Assembly (NCBI GenBank): GCA_947627915.1
Contig: CANQXT010000008.1
Span: forward strand, 1 to 36,949
DNA length: 36,949 bases
Origin: an uncultured Bacilli bacterium
GTDB taxonomy: Bacteria; Bacillota_I; Bacilli_A; RF39; UBA660
Reading direction: 5' to 3'
Shown one piece after another: positions 1-10,042 of the stretch; positions within the stretch are counted from its first letter, which is position 1; every line of letters starts with the position of its first letter. The position numbers and the translations under genes were made by a program. The notes below the pieces were generated by a model. That model made no database searches and was not told the DNA's origin. It saw nothing but the letters and a program-made list of their open reading frames with translations.

Positions 1-2
1 AA

Positions 3-137
3 AATAAAAGTCTGGCTAAAATACAATTTAGATTAGGAGTAAATTTTGAAAATGAAATTCCGAAGTTTATTAATTATCTAAATACTGACAAAATTAAAAA
101 AGAACTTGCTTCTAGAACAAATTCTTCGATTTTATGA
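3..137 (+). CDS. C-terminal fragment of a truncated CDS (44 aa visible), function unknown
   Basis: Open frame from the window edge to TGA at 135-137: NKSLAKIQFRLGVNFENEIPKFINYLNTDKIKKELASRTNSSIL. Confidence 0.55.
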   Translation, partial: NKSLAKIQFRLGVNFENEIPKFINYLNTDKIKKELASRTNSSIL

Positions 138-172
138 TTTTATCCTGATATATTAATAATAAGGTGATTATA

Positions 173-718
173 TTGAATTTAAAGAAAATGGTAATTGTAA
201 ATAGTATTTTAACTTTTCTTTTATGTTTTTTAACCCATTTTGGTTATGACATATTTCCTAATTATGTAACAGCAATCTTCTTTCCTGTTAATGAATCAAT
301 TTGGGAACATATGAAAATGCTTTATACAACAATTTTATTAGAAAGTTTAATTGCTTATTTTATTATTAAAAAATATAAACTTAAATATCAAAATTTTTGG
401 ATCTCATCATTTACTAAAGCTTTAATGAGTATACCAATATATCTAATTATGTTTTTACCTTTTTACTATACCTTTGGAGAAAATATGCCCGTTACATTTA
501 TAATTCTTTTTATAACTATATTATTAGTAAATATTTTAGATTATTTTATTTTAACAATGAATCCAATATTATATGAAAAAGAGATAAGTATTATTTTTAT
601 TATCTTAGTTTATATCTTTATGGCCTTTCTAACATTTAAAACCCCAAGAAAAGATTTATTCTTTGATACAGAAAAAGAAAAATACGGCATAAATGATTAT
701 TTAATTACAAAAAATTAA
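173..718 (+). CDS. Multi-pass membrane protein, DUF6512-like
   Basis: ORF track; several TM segments and FPVNESIWEHMKM motif; likely TTG start at 173 preceded by AAGGTG. Confidence 0.75.
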   Translation: MNLKKMVIVNSILTFLLCFLTHFGYDIFPNYVTAIFFPVNESIWEHMKMLYTTILLESLIAYFIIKKYKLKYQNFWISSFTKALMSIPIYLIMFLPFYYTFGENMPVTFIILFITILLVNILDYFILTMNPILYEKEISIIFIILVYIFMAFLTFKTPRKDLFFDTEKEKYGINDYLITKN

Positions 719-741
719 CTAAATGAATAGTTAATTTTTTT
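709..741. terminator. Bidirectional intrinsic terminator between convergent genes
   Basis: AAAAATTAACTA-AATGAA-TAGTTAATTTTTT inverted repeat with A/T tracts on both sides. Confidence 0.75.
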
Positions 742-1696
742 CACCCTCTTCTAACATTTTAGTAATAAACAAACCATAACCAGTTAAAGGATTATCAACA
801 ATAACGTGAGTAACAACTCCAACTATTTTATTATCTTGGACAATAGGTGATCCACTCATTCCTTGGACAACACCACCTGTTTTATTAATTAATTTTTGAT
901 CATCTATTTCAAAAGTTAAATTCTTAGTATTACTTGTTTCATTAATATTGGTAATATTAATTGTAAATTCTTCTACTTTAGAACCATTTAGAACCGTAAA
1001 TAAAGATGCTTTACCTATTTTAATATCACTACTATTACCTACTTTTATAAGTTCTAAATTATCTATATTAGCATTATATATTCCAAAGATACCATGATTA
1101 GTATTTTTGGTTATAGTACCATATACAGTATCATAAAAATATTTAGCATTTTTACTACCAGCTTTACCACTTACCGATTTATCAATTGAAGTAATTAAAT
1201 TTTTAAAAATAATACCTTCTTTAATTTCCACTATACTTTTACTATTACTTTCTACTATTTCGTGTCCTAAAGCACCATATATATTAGTAGAAGGATCAAT
1301 ATAAGTAAGAGTTCCAATACCTGTTATACTATCTTTAACATATAATCCAGTTTTATATATACCATTTTCTTTAATTAATTTTAAATTAGTTGTATATTCT
1401 TTATTATTTCTTTTATAGGTTATATTAACATTTTCCACATTAGTATATTTTTCAATTTCTTTAGTTAATTCTTTTAGAGAATTAACTTTTACTCCATTTA
1501 CTTCTTTTATATAATCTCCAATTCGAAGTTCTCCTTTATTATATTTACCTTCAATAGGATAGAATCCTACTACTAAAATACCATCAGCATTTATCTCAAT
1601 ACCTAAAGTATTACCTCCCCTATAAATATAATCAGAATAAGCCATAACTTTTAAAGGCATTAAGAACATTAATAATAAAATCATATATTTTTTCAT
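731..1696 (-). CDS. spoIVB: SpoIVB-type S55 serine peptidase with PDZ domain
   Basis: Signal peptide, PDZ region, and C-terminal GMSGSPIVQDNKIVGVVTHV serine peptidase motif. Confidence 0.9.
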   Translation of the reverse strand: MKKYMILLLMFLMPLKVMAYSDYIYRGGNTLGIEINADGILVVGFYPIEGKYNKGELRIGDYIKEVNGVKVNSLKELTKEIEKYTNVENVNITYKRNNKEYTTNLKLIKENGIYKTGLYVKDSITGIGTLTYIDPSTNIYGALGHEIVESNSKSIVEIKEGIIFKNLITSIDKSVSGKAGSKNAKYFYDTVYGTITKNTNHGIFGIYNANIDNLELIKVGNSSDIKIGKASLFTVLNGSKVEEFTINITNINETSNTKNLTFEIDDQKLINKTGGVVQGMSGSPIVQDNKIVGVVTHVIVDNPLTGYGLFITKMLEEGEKN

Positions 1697-1713
1697 AATA
1701 TCACCATCAATAT

Positions 1714-1742
1714 TATTATGGAAGATATCTATTCTTTTATAT
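1714..1742 (-). promoter_or_regulatory. Candidate sigma-G-type promoter of spoIVB
   Basis: Coding strand ATATA-N17-CATAATA; the -10 fits the CATNHTA sigma-G consensus. Confidence 0.35.
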
Positions 1743-1764
1743 AACCAATATTTACTAAGTATAT

Positions 1765-1793
1765 TAATAAAATTTATTTAATAAATTTTATTA
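1765..1793. promoter_or_regulatory. 13-bp perfect hairpin directly upstream of the DUF368 Shine-Dalgarno
   Basis: TAATAAAATTTAT-TTA-ATAAATTTTATTA followed by GGAG and ATG at 1803. Confidence 0.6.
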
Positions 1794-1802
1794 GGAGTCA
1801 AG

Positions 1803-2585
1803 ATGATAAATTTTATTTATGGATTATGTATTGGTTTAGGTTTTATTATACCTGGAGTATCTGGGGGAGTTATTGCTACTATCTTAGGAATTTATGAAAG
1901 AATAATTAATAGTATACTTAATTTTAAAGATAATATGAAAGAAAATAGTCTTTTTTTATTACCAATATTTGGTGGTATATTATTAAGCATATTTTTATTT
2001 AGTAATATTCTTCTCTATTTAATAAATAATAAATATTTTTATATATCATATGTATTTATGGGATTAATACTTGGTACAATACCATATTTATTAAAAGAAA
2101 TAAAAAGAAAAGAAGATAAAAATATTCAATTTCTTCCTTTCTTTATTACGCTTATAATAGGTCTTCTTTTATATATTATAGATATAAATAATTATTCTAA
2201 TCATTCTACTTTAAATATTTGGACAATTATTTTAGCCGGATTTTTCTATGCCTTTGGTAAAATAGTACCTGGTATTAGTAGTAGTGCTCTTTTAATGCTT
2301 TTAGGTCTTTATGAATATTTTTTAAATATTATTGCTAATCCTTTACATATATCCATTTCTACTTTTATCTATATTATAATCTTTATTATCTCTTTTATTA
2401 TAAGTGCTATTATTATATTAAAAGTTATATCTTATTTATTAAAATATCATTATCGTTCTACTTATAGTGCTATTATTGGTTTTGTTATAACTTCTATTCT
2501 CTTTCTTTATCCTGGTACATTTAATTATTTAAGTATTATTATTTTAATTTTAGCTTTTAATATATCTTATTTATTATCTAATTAA
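1803..2585 (+). CDS. DUF368 family polytopic membrane protein
   Basis: GLGFIIPGVSGGVIATILGIYE and GKIVPGISSSALLMLLGLYE repeated family motifs. Confidence 0.88.
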   Translation: MINFIYGLCIGLGFIIPGVSGGVIATILGIYERIINSILNFKDNMKENSLFLLPIFGGILLSIFLFSNILLYLINNKYFYISYVFMGLILGTIPYLLKEIKRKEDKNIQFLPFFITLIIGLLLYIIDINNYSNHSTLNIWTIILAGFFYAFGKIVPGISSSALLMLLGLYEYFLNIIANPLHISISTFIYIIIFIISFIISAIIILKVISYLLKYHYRSTYSAIIGFVITSILFLYPGTFNYLSIIILILAFNISYLLSN

Positions 2586-5500
2586 ATTTTATTTCTTCTA
2601 AATCATTATTAATAATACTATATAAATATACTTTTATATTTTGAATATTAAAATTATTTTTAATATATTCATAATATATTTTTAATTGTTTTTGATATTC
2701 TAAAGAAGTAATATTTTTTAATTTATAATCAATTATTTTAACAAGATCATCTTGAATTAAAATTAAATCTATAATACCATGATATATTTCTTCTTTTTCA
2801 TAAATAAATTCATATTCTTTATATATAATAGTATCTTTTGTAATATTTAATTTATTTACTAAATTATTTATTATTTCATAATAAGGATTATCTTTAGGTA
2901 TATTAAGAAAATTAGTCATTTCTAAAACTTGGTGTATTTTTGTACCATATTCTAAAGTTTTTTGTTCTTCTAAAGTAATTACTTGATTTATTTTTTTCGA
3001 AATATTTCCTTTTTTAAGAATATTATTTGGAATATTTATTTCTTTATAGATAATTTTATCTTTTATATTATTTTCTAAATTATTTAATTCTTTTTTAGTT
3101 ATTAAATAATCTTTGGTTATAGAATATTCTTCTAAGTTAATATCTTTAATATAATCTTGAAGAATATTTTTAATAGATAATAAAAAACTTAAAAAAGAAT
3201 TATATTTTTCTCTTATATCATTACTAACTAAAGGATTATTATTATTTATTAATTCTTCTTTTAGAGAAGAAACAATAATTATCTTTTCTTTAGCTCTAGT
3301 TAATGCTACATAAAATAATCTTATTCTTTCACTTATATCATTTAAAATATATTCTTTTTTAAATAAAGTAGACAATATTGTATTATTTAATCCATCTTTA
3401 TAATAGGGAATAATCATTTTATATTTACTTGAATAAGTAAAAGAATCTTTAATATCTTCATTATTGAATTTTTTATATAAACCACTAAAATAACAAAGAG
3501 GAAACTCTAATCCTTTAGATTTATGAATATTCATTATTTTAACAGCATTATCATTAGTGTCATTAACACTATACTTTATTTCATTTTTACTTTTAATTAT
3601 TTCTTGTAAATAAGTATTAAAGTCTTCTAAAGTATAACCTATATTACTTAAATTATTAGCTATATTAAATAAATTATCTAATCTTATTAAAATATCTTCT
3701 ACATTAGATATCGTAATTATTTTATTATAATAATCTATTTTAGTTATAATTAATTTTAATGTTTCATAAACATCTAAATTAGGTATTTCTTTAATTATAT
3801 CTGAACAAATAGTATAAATATTAGTAGTATAATAAGTATTATCTTTTATAATATTAAAAATGGTATTATCATCATAATTAAATAAGAAAGAACGAGCTAT
3901 ACTTACAAAATAATATTTAAATTCTTCATCATATTTTTTTTCTTTTATTTTTAATATTAAAGATATCAAGTTAGCTAAGACTAAAATATCTTTTTCATTA
4001 GTTAAAGTACGATCCATATATAAATTTAATGGTATCTTTAAATATTCAAAGACTTTTTTATATGTTTTAAAAGAAGAACCTCTATCCATAATAATACAAA
4101 AATCATTATAATTTACTGGACGTAATAATTTAGTTTTTTTATCTATTACTTCATAATGATTATTAATCTTATTTAAAATATCTTTTCCAATAATAAAACT
4201 TTCTATTTCTTCATTAGTAAATGAAGTATTATTATTATCATAATTTAATATTTCTAATTTATAATCATCTTGTTTATTTCTTAAATCATACATATGATTA
4301 CCATAATTCATTTGATGTTCTTTTTTATAATTACAACCACCTAGATAATCATCCATAATATGAGAAAATATTAAATTAATTGCTTCAATTACTTCTTTTC
4401 GAGAACGAAAATTTTTTAATAAATCAATTTTTATACCCCCTTTATTTAAACTATAATTATCATATTTCATTTTAAAGAGAGATGGATTAGCATTACGAAA
4501 ACCATAAATAGATTGTTTAATATCTCCAACCATATAAATATTATTATTTTCAATTAATTTAACAAATTCTTCTTGCATATTATTAGTATCTTGATATTCA
4601 TCAATCATAATTTCTTGATAATAATTTTTAAGTTCTAACTGAATATCTTGATTATCTTTTAATAATTTAATAGCCATCTTAGCAATATCACTAAATTCAT
4701 ATAAATCGTGATTAAATTTATATTCATCAATTAAAAGATAATATTGTTTAAATATATTAAGAAAAACTTTTAGATAATCTTTGATAATATTAAAAGATTC
4801 TTTTATTTCTTCTATAGTAGAATAATTTAAATAACTTTTTAATTCTTTAACTAAGTTATCAATATTTTCTTTTATATCTTTAATTTCATCACTACCCTTA
4901 GGTCTTCTTGGAACATTTAAAGACATTGTATAGTTATAGATATCATCATAGTTTTTAGCATATATTAAATTATTAAAAGTATTAACTAATTCTTCATAAT
5001 AAGTAGGATAAGATGAATTAGCTAATAAATAAATATTATTTTCAATATTATTAATAATTGTATATATTAAATTTAAATATTCGGTAATATAATTATTAAT
5101 TAAATCATCATTTAAATAGGTAGTAATATAATTATTTAAAAAATTATCCCGATCTAATTCATTATCAATATGTTTAATAAAATTAAATAAAGTATCTCTA
5201 ATTAAATTATCATTCTTTAAGCAAAAATCTTTAATTAACTTTTGAAATAAAGGATCATTAGTTAAATACATATCATCAATTACTTTATTTAATATTTCTT
5301 GTTTTTTAATAGTTAATATACTATCATCAGCAATACTTAAATCTTTAGAAACATTAAGTAAATAATTATATTTCTTAACTAAAGATAAAGTATAAGAATC
5401 AAATGTTGTAATATAAGATATTTCTAATAAATCATTATTATCTTTTAGACTAGGATATTTATTTATTTCTTCTCTTATTCGATCTTGCATTTCTTTAGCA

Positions 5501-5676
5501 GCAGCATTAGTAAATGTTAAAATTAATAATTCATTAATTTTAACACCTTCTTTTAATTTAGTAATTACTCTTTCTGTTAAAACAGCAGTTTTACCAGAAC
5601 CTGCTCCAGCGGAAACAATTATATTACTCCCCTTTTTAGTAATGGCATCTTTTTGTTCTTTAGTCCAATCCGGCAT
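2578..5676 (-). CDS. addA: ATP-dependent helicase/nuclease subunit A
   Basis: UvrD-like motifs (SAGAGSGKTAVLTERV, MIDEYQDTN, NIHKSKGLEFPLCYF) and C-terminal nuclease motif (GIIDLI...KIIDYKLKN). Confidence 0.95.
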   Translation of the reverse strand: MPDWTKEQKDAITKKGSNIIVSAGAGSGKTAVLTERVITKLKEGVKINELLILTFTNAAAKEMQDRIREEINKYPSLKDNNDLLEISYITTFDSYTLSLVKKYNYLLNVSKDLSIADDSILTIKKQEILNKVIDDMYLTNDPLFQKLIKDFCLKNDNLIRDTLFNFIKHIDNELDRDNFLNNYITTYLNDDLINNYITEYLNLIYTIINNIENNIYLLANSSYPTYYEELVNTFNNLIYAKNYDDIYNYTMSLNVPRRPKGSDEIKDIKENIDNLVKELKSYLNYSTIEEIKESFNIIKDYLKVFLNIFKQYYLLIDEYKFNHDLYEFSDIAKMAIKLLKDNQDIQLELKNYYQEIMIDEYQDTNNMQEEFVKLIENNNIYMVGDIKQSIYGFRNANPSLFKMKYDNYSLNKGGIKIDLLKNFRSRKEVIEAINLIFSHIMDDYLGGCNYKKEHQMNYGNHMYDLRNKQDDYKLEILNYDNNNTSFTNEEIESFIIGKDILNKINNHYEVIDKKTKLLRPVNYNDFCIIMDRGSSFKTYKKVFEYLKIPLNLYMDRTLTNEKDILVLANLISLILKIKEKKYDEEFKYYFVSIARSFLFNYDDNTIFNIIKDNTYYTTNIYTICSDIIKEIPNLDVYETLKLIITKIDYYNKIITISNVEDILIRLDNLFNIANNLSNIGYTLEDFNTYLQEIIKSKNEIKYSVNDTNDNAVKIMNIHKSKGLEFPLCYFSGLYKKFNNEDIKDSFTYSSKYKMIIPYYKDGLNNTILSTLFKKEYILNDISERIRLFYVALTRAKEKIIIVSSLKEELINNNNPLVSNDIREKYNSFLSFLLSIKNILQDYIKDINLEEYSITKDYLITKKELNNLENNIKDKIIYKEINIPNNILKKGNISKKINQVITLEEQKTLEYGTKIHQVLEMTNFLNIPKDNPYYEIINNLVNKLNITKDTIIYKEYEFIYEKEEIYHGIIDLILIQDDLVKIIDYKLKNITSLEYQKQLKIYYEYIKNNFNIQNIKVYLYSIINNDLEEIKFN

Positions 5677-7978
5677 AATTATCTTCCTCTACTTCTTTTA
5701 ATAAAACATAATCACTTTCTTTTTTATAACAAATATCAATATAAGGACAATATTTACATCCTATATCTTTTTGATAACCTATTCTTTTAGGATTTATTTC
5801 AAAAGAAGCATTTATTATTTTATTTATATCTTCATCAATAAAATTATTTATTAAAGTAATTAAAGAATCTATTTCTTCATTACTTAATACTTTACTACTT
5901 TTATAAAATTCACCATTATTTTTACATTTTAATCCTTTAATTAAATTACTATTTTGATAATTATTATCTAATAACTCGATAACACTTGGATCATTATTGG
6001 AATATCCTTCTAATTTTAAATTATCTTCTTCTCTTTTATTTAATAAAAATTGAAGATAAAAACCAGCAAAAATAGGATTTTTAAATAACTTACTTTCTTT
6101 TATTAAATAAAGATAAAATGGTAATTGTAAATTAAAACCATAATCTTTATATTTTAAATCAATTTCTTCTTTACCTGTTTTATAATCTATTAAAGCAATA
6201 ACTGTTTTATTATTAAATTCTTTATATAAAATTTTATCTATAAAACCAACAAAATTTATTTCCCAATCTTTATTTTTATTTATTTTAAGATATTGTTCTT
6301 TTAATATTTGATCTAATTTTATATTTTGTTGTTGTTCTTTTATTATATTAAGAGATTTACTAATATCTTCTTTAATAATATTTAAAAAGAATTCTTCTTT
6401 TTTAGATAAATCTCGATTACTTGTTTTTAAGTATTCTAAAGTTTCTTCTTCTATCTCTTTAGAAGTATCTATACATTTAGATAAAACATAATGATATAAA
6501 GAACCAATAAATGTTTCAAATAAATCTTCTTTCTTATTTAATTTTAAAATATTATTTAAATAATAACGAAAAGCACATTTATGATAATTATTTAAATTAC
6601 TATAAGATAAATATAATTTATTATTTAAATATTCTTTTAAACTATTTTTATCTATTCCTTTAAAATCATTTAAATAACTATTATAATTTAAATCAGGAAT
6701 ATTACGCATATATAAATAATAATTATGATCTATAATACCATATGTTTCATAATTATAATGCATTTTAGCTAAAGATAATTTATCCATAGTATAAGAATAA
6801 TGAATTAAAGAATTATTTTGATATTCTTCTTTAGTTAAATTTAAAGTATTTACTAATATAGAGGGATAATTAACCATTTTATTATCTTTTAATTTATAAC
6901 TTATATATAAATTTTTAATACTTCCTATTTTATTTATAGTATATTCTTTAATATATTTATTAATTATATTTGTTTTATCTAAATCTAATTCTTCTTTAAT
7001 ATTGTCAGTAAAATAATCTTCATCTTTTTGAAAATTAGGAATACTATTAGTAGTAAAATTCATTAAGAAAACATAATCATCATCACTTATAAAATCTTCT
7101 AAGTTAATAATATCAATATAGTTTTGATAATAATTATTATTTATTTTGGTCTTTTTAAATTCATTTATTAATATTTCTCTTAAAATAGATATATCATCAA
7201 GAAAAAGATATTTATTATATATATTGATAATCATATTAACTATTTCAAGATTATCTTCTTTTTGTAATTCTTTAAGAGCATAATCTTTACTTAGAATAAT
7301 ATTTTTTAAAAAATTTTTAGTTATATTATGGGAATATAAATTATTATTGCTAGGTATTTTAATAGGGAGATGATACATAGAACTTATTTGCCATAAAGCA
7401 TTATAATATTCACTAGTTACATTCATTAACTTAATATTATTAATAGAGATATTATTATTAAGTAAATTAATTATTTGTTCACATACAAAAGTTATCTCTT
7501 CTTCTATTTTCGAGAAAACATATACTTTATTATGTTTATAAATATTCTTATCATTAATTATTTGGGCTTTAATATTAGTAAAAAGATTTCTTTCTAAGTT
7601 ATTTAAATAAGAATATCCTAAAACATATATTTGATAATCTTTTATATAATCTAAAAAATAAGGATTAGTTATAATTAAGTTATTAGTTATTAATTCTTGT
7701 TTTAAATCTTTTAAAAATTGTAATTTCTTATTATGATAATCTTTATCTTCTATATAATATAATTTATCTAAATAATTTTCTAAGATATTTATTTTTAAAT
7801 GATATTTATTTATTAAGTAAGGAATAGTTTTTTCACTATAACGAAAGAAATATTCTTCTTTAAAAGTTTTTAAATTATAAAATTTTAAATCAATAAATAT
7901 TTTATTTTTAGTTACATATTTTAAAATTTGTTGTTTACAATTATCATTAGTAATTATTATTATTTTCTTATTATACAT
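5660..7978 (-). CDS. addB: ATP-dependent helicase/nuclease subunit B, short form
   Basis: Upstream of and overlapping addA; nuclease domain ALIDYKTGKE and Fe-S cysteines (YHKCAFRYYL, CKYCPYIDICY). Confidence 0.85.
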   Translation of the reverse strand: MYNKKIIIITNDNCKQQILKYVTKNKIFIDLKFYNLKTFKEEYFFRYSEKTIPYLINKYHLKINILENYLDKLYYIEDKDYHNKKLQFLKDLKQELITNNLIITNPYFLDYIKDYQIYVLGYSYLNNLERNLFTNIKAQIINDKNIYKHNKVYVFSKIEEEITFVCEQIINLLNNNISINNIKLMNVTSEYYNALWQISSMYHLPIKIPSNNNLYSHNITKNFLKNIILSKDYALKELQKEDNLEIVNMIINIYNKYLFLDDISILREILINEFKKTKINNNYYQNYIDIINLEDFISDDDYVFLMNFTTNSIPNFQKDEDYFTDNIKEELDLDKTNIINKYIKEYTINKIGSIKNLYISYKLKDNKMVNYPSILVNTLNLTKEEYQNNSLIHYSYTMDKLSLAKMHYNYETYGIIDHNYYLYMRNIPDLNYNSYLNDFKGIDKNSLKEYLNNKLYLSYSNLNNYHKCAFRYYLNNILKLNKKEDLFETFIGSLYHYVLSKCIDTSKEIEEETLEYLKTSNRDLSKKEEFFLNIIKEDISKSLNIIKEQQQNIKLDQILKEQYLKINKNKDWEINFVGFIDKILYKEFNNKTVIALIDYKTGKEEIDLKYKDYGFNLQLPFYLYLIKESKLFKNPIFAGFYLQFLLNKREEDNLKLEGYSNNDPSVIELLDNNYQNSNLIKGLKCKNNGEFYKSSKVLSNEEIDSLITLINNFIDEDINKIINASFEINPKRIGYQKDIGCKYCPYIDICYKKESDYVLLKEVEEDNYAGLD

Positions 7979-7980
7979 AA

Positions 7981-8961
7981 TTACTCCATTATTTCTTTAG
8001 TATAGTCATTAATAATCTTTAATAATTCTTCTTTATTACTTGCAAAACATATTTGATTTTTTATTTTCTTAGTATTAGGAAGGCCTTTAAAGAAATACAT
8101 TAAATGTGTTCTAAGTTCTAAAAGACCTACCTTTTCTCCTTTATCTTTAATAAGTTCTTCAATTATATATTTCATCATTTCTATTTTTTCATTTATTGAG
8201 ACTTCTTTTGGCATTAGATTGTTATCTAAGTATTCCACACATTCTTTAATTAACCAAGGATTACCTAAGAAACCACGACCAATCATTACAGCCGTACATC
8301 CAGTATAATCTAGCATTTTTTTAGCATCATAACAAGTTTTAATATCGCCATTACCAATAACAGGGATAGATACACTTTGAACAACATCTTTAATAACATC
8401 TAAAGAAGATGAACCACTATAACCATCACTACGAGTTCTTCCGTGCACAAAAATAGCACTAGCCCCAGCTTCTTCACAAATTTTAGCAATTTTAGGAGCG
8501 TTAATACTATTATGATCCCAACCTGCTCTTATTTTAACAGTAACAGGAACAGAAACACTTTGAACAACAGAAGATACTATTTGACGTACTTTTTCTTCAT
8601 CTTTTAAAAGACTACTACCAGCATTATTTTTAATAGCTACTTTGGGAACCGGACAACCCATATTTATATCTATAATATCTGGATGCATAACATCTTCAAT
8701 TATTTTAGCAGCTTTTCCCATCGTTTCAGGATCACTACCAAATATTTGTTGGGAAAGAGGTCTTTCAGCATCATCCATTTCTAATAAAGCAAATGTTTTT
8801 TGGGATTCATAAATTAATGCTTTATCTGAAACCATTTCTCCGACCACTAAACCTGCTCCCATATCTTTAGCTAGTTTTCGAAAAGTTTTATTTGTTACTC
8901 CCGCCATTGGAGCCAAAACAACTTGATTTTTAATTGTGACGTTGCCGATTTTCCACTCCAT
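7981..8961 (-). CDS. dus: tRNA-dihydrouridine synthase
   Basis: APMAGVTNKTFRKL, DINMGCPVPKV, VHGRTRSDGYSG, GNGDI, MIGRGFLGNPW. Confidence 0.96.
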   Translation of the reverse strand: MEWKIGNVTIKNQVVLAPMAGVTNKTFRKLAKDMGAGLVVGEMVSDKALIYESQKTFALLEMDDAERPLSQQIFGSDPETMGKAAKIIEDVMHPDIIDINMGCPVPKVAIKNNAGSSLLKDEEKVRQIVSSVVQSVSVPVTVKIRAGWDHNSINAPKIAKICEEAGASAIFVHGRTRSDGYSGSSSLDVIKDVVQSVSIPVIGNGDIKTCYDAKKMLDYTGCTAVMIGRGFLGNPWLIKECVEYLDNNLMPKEVSINEKIEMMKYIIEELIKDKGEKVGLLELRTHLMYFFKGLPNTKKIKNQICFASNKEELLKIINDYTKEIME

Positions 8962-9025
8962 TTGTAATTCACCTTTTTTCTGAAATAATTATACTAATTT
9001 TTATATTTGAAAACAAGTAAATTAT

Positions 9026-9601
9026 TTATTCAACAATCATTGTAACTTTGGTATTATCTTCAAGTAAAAAGGCATTCGCATCATCAGTATCAAGATGTAA
9101 CTCAAAATAACCATTATCACTGATTTTAACTTCAGCATCAATTAGACCACTTTTATCACCATCTATTTTAATTTTTACTTTTTGTTTATCAGTAACACCA
9201 TATTTTTCTTTGTCTTTGGTATTAATATGAACATGTCTATTAGCAATAATTAATCCTTGGACTTCCAAACTATTTTTTTCTGTTTCTAAAGTAATCTTTA
9301 AACTATCTTTTAAGTCCCCACTTCTTCTAACGGGAGGATTAAGATTTAGAGTTCTAGCATCTCTTTTAGATATTTCAATTTGATTATACTTACGAAATGG
9401 TCCAAGGACGCGAACATTATTAATTACTTTATCGCCATTTCTGATTGTAAGTGTTTCATTTGAAGCAAATTCACCAATTTGATTTAAATCATTTCTCTTA
9501 CTTATTTCCTCATCAAATAATAATTCATATGTTTCTTTTGTTAAATGAACATGTCTATTACTAATTCTTGCATTTACTTTATATTCCATTTTATTCACCA
9601 T
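9026..9601 (-). CDS. pduL: Phosphate propanoyltransferase
   Basis: Two metal-binding RHVHLT / NRHVHIN motifs, PduL fold size. Confidence 0.92.
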   Translation of the reverse strand: MVNKMEYKVNARISNRHVHLTKETYELLFDEEISKRNDLNQIGEFASNETLTIRNGDKVINNVRVLGPFRKYNQIEISKRDARTLNLNPPVRRSGDLKDSLKITLETEKNSLEVQGLIIANRHVHINTKDKEKYGVTDKQKVKIKIDGDKSGLIDAEVKISDNGYFELHLDTDDANAFLLEDNTKVTMIVE

Positions 9602-9665
9602 TAATATTATAAACCATTTAAATGTATAATTACAAATTATTTTGCCATAATATTAATGGTGAATA

Positions 9666-9881
9666 ATGATGAAAAAACCTGGATGTAGTAAATGTAATGA
9701 AGCTCAAATTCAAGGAAGATGTTATATTGATAAAGAAAGTGGTTTATTATGTGTAACATTACAAGATAAAATTGATTTACCTAAAGGTAAAAAAATTCTT
9801 GTTCCACAAATATGTACTGTATGTGGTACCACAGAATGGATTACCATTGATACAGATGAAAAAACTTCTAAAAATGCTTAG
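9666..9881 (+). CDS. Small CxxC/CxxC putative zinc-ribbon protein, 71 aa
   Basis: ORF with CSKC and CTVC pairs. Confidence 0.6.
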   Translation: MMKKPGCSKCNEAQIQGRCYIDKESGLLCVTLQDKIDLPKGKKILVPQICTVCGTTEWITIDTDEKTSKNA

Positions 9882-9891
9882 AAGTTTTTTC
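9863..9891 (+). terminator. Intrinsic terminator overlapping the stop codon of the 71-aa gene
   Basis: AAAACTTCTAA-AAATGC-TTAGAAGTTTTTT. Confidence 0.7.
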
Positions 9892-9901
9892 ACAAAAAAT
9901 G

Positions 9902-9930
9902 TTGTACTAACAACATTTTTGAGATATACT
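9902..9930 (+). promoter_or_regulatory. Plus-strand promoter of the antisense RNA (cassette 2)
   Basis: TTGTAC-N17-TATACT; position, spacing and -10 conserved with 12154-12182. Confidence 0.5.
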
Positions 9931-9936
9931 AAAGTA

Positions 9937-10017
9937 GGAAGTGTGAATTTCACGCCGCCTATTAACGTTAAACGACGCTATCCGAATATTAATTCAAATA
10001 TTTGGACGGCATCTTTT
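9937..10017 (+). ncRNA. Predicted ~80-nt antisense RNA, orphan copy
   Basis: Promoter at 9902-9930; 5' GAAGTGTGAATTTCACGCCGCC identical to the 12.2-kb copy; terminator TCCGAATATT-AATTCA-AATATTTGGA...TTTT. Confidence 0.5.
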
Positions 10018-10022
10018 ATATT
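9978..10022 (-). pseudogene. Truncated toxin-like peptide remnant (IKDAVQIFELIFG*, start lost)
   Basis: Same C-terminal codons as the 12229-12336 sORF; ~193-bp segment with start codon and promoter missing. Confidence 0.6.
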
Positions 10023-10042
10023 TGTCTTATTTTGACGAACTT

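Noticed and set aside
9772-10035. 87-aa plus-strand ORF overlapping the 71-aa gene and the antisense RNA
   Set aside because: Out-of-frame shadow running through two hairpins; no SD.
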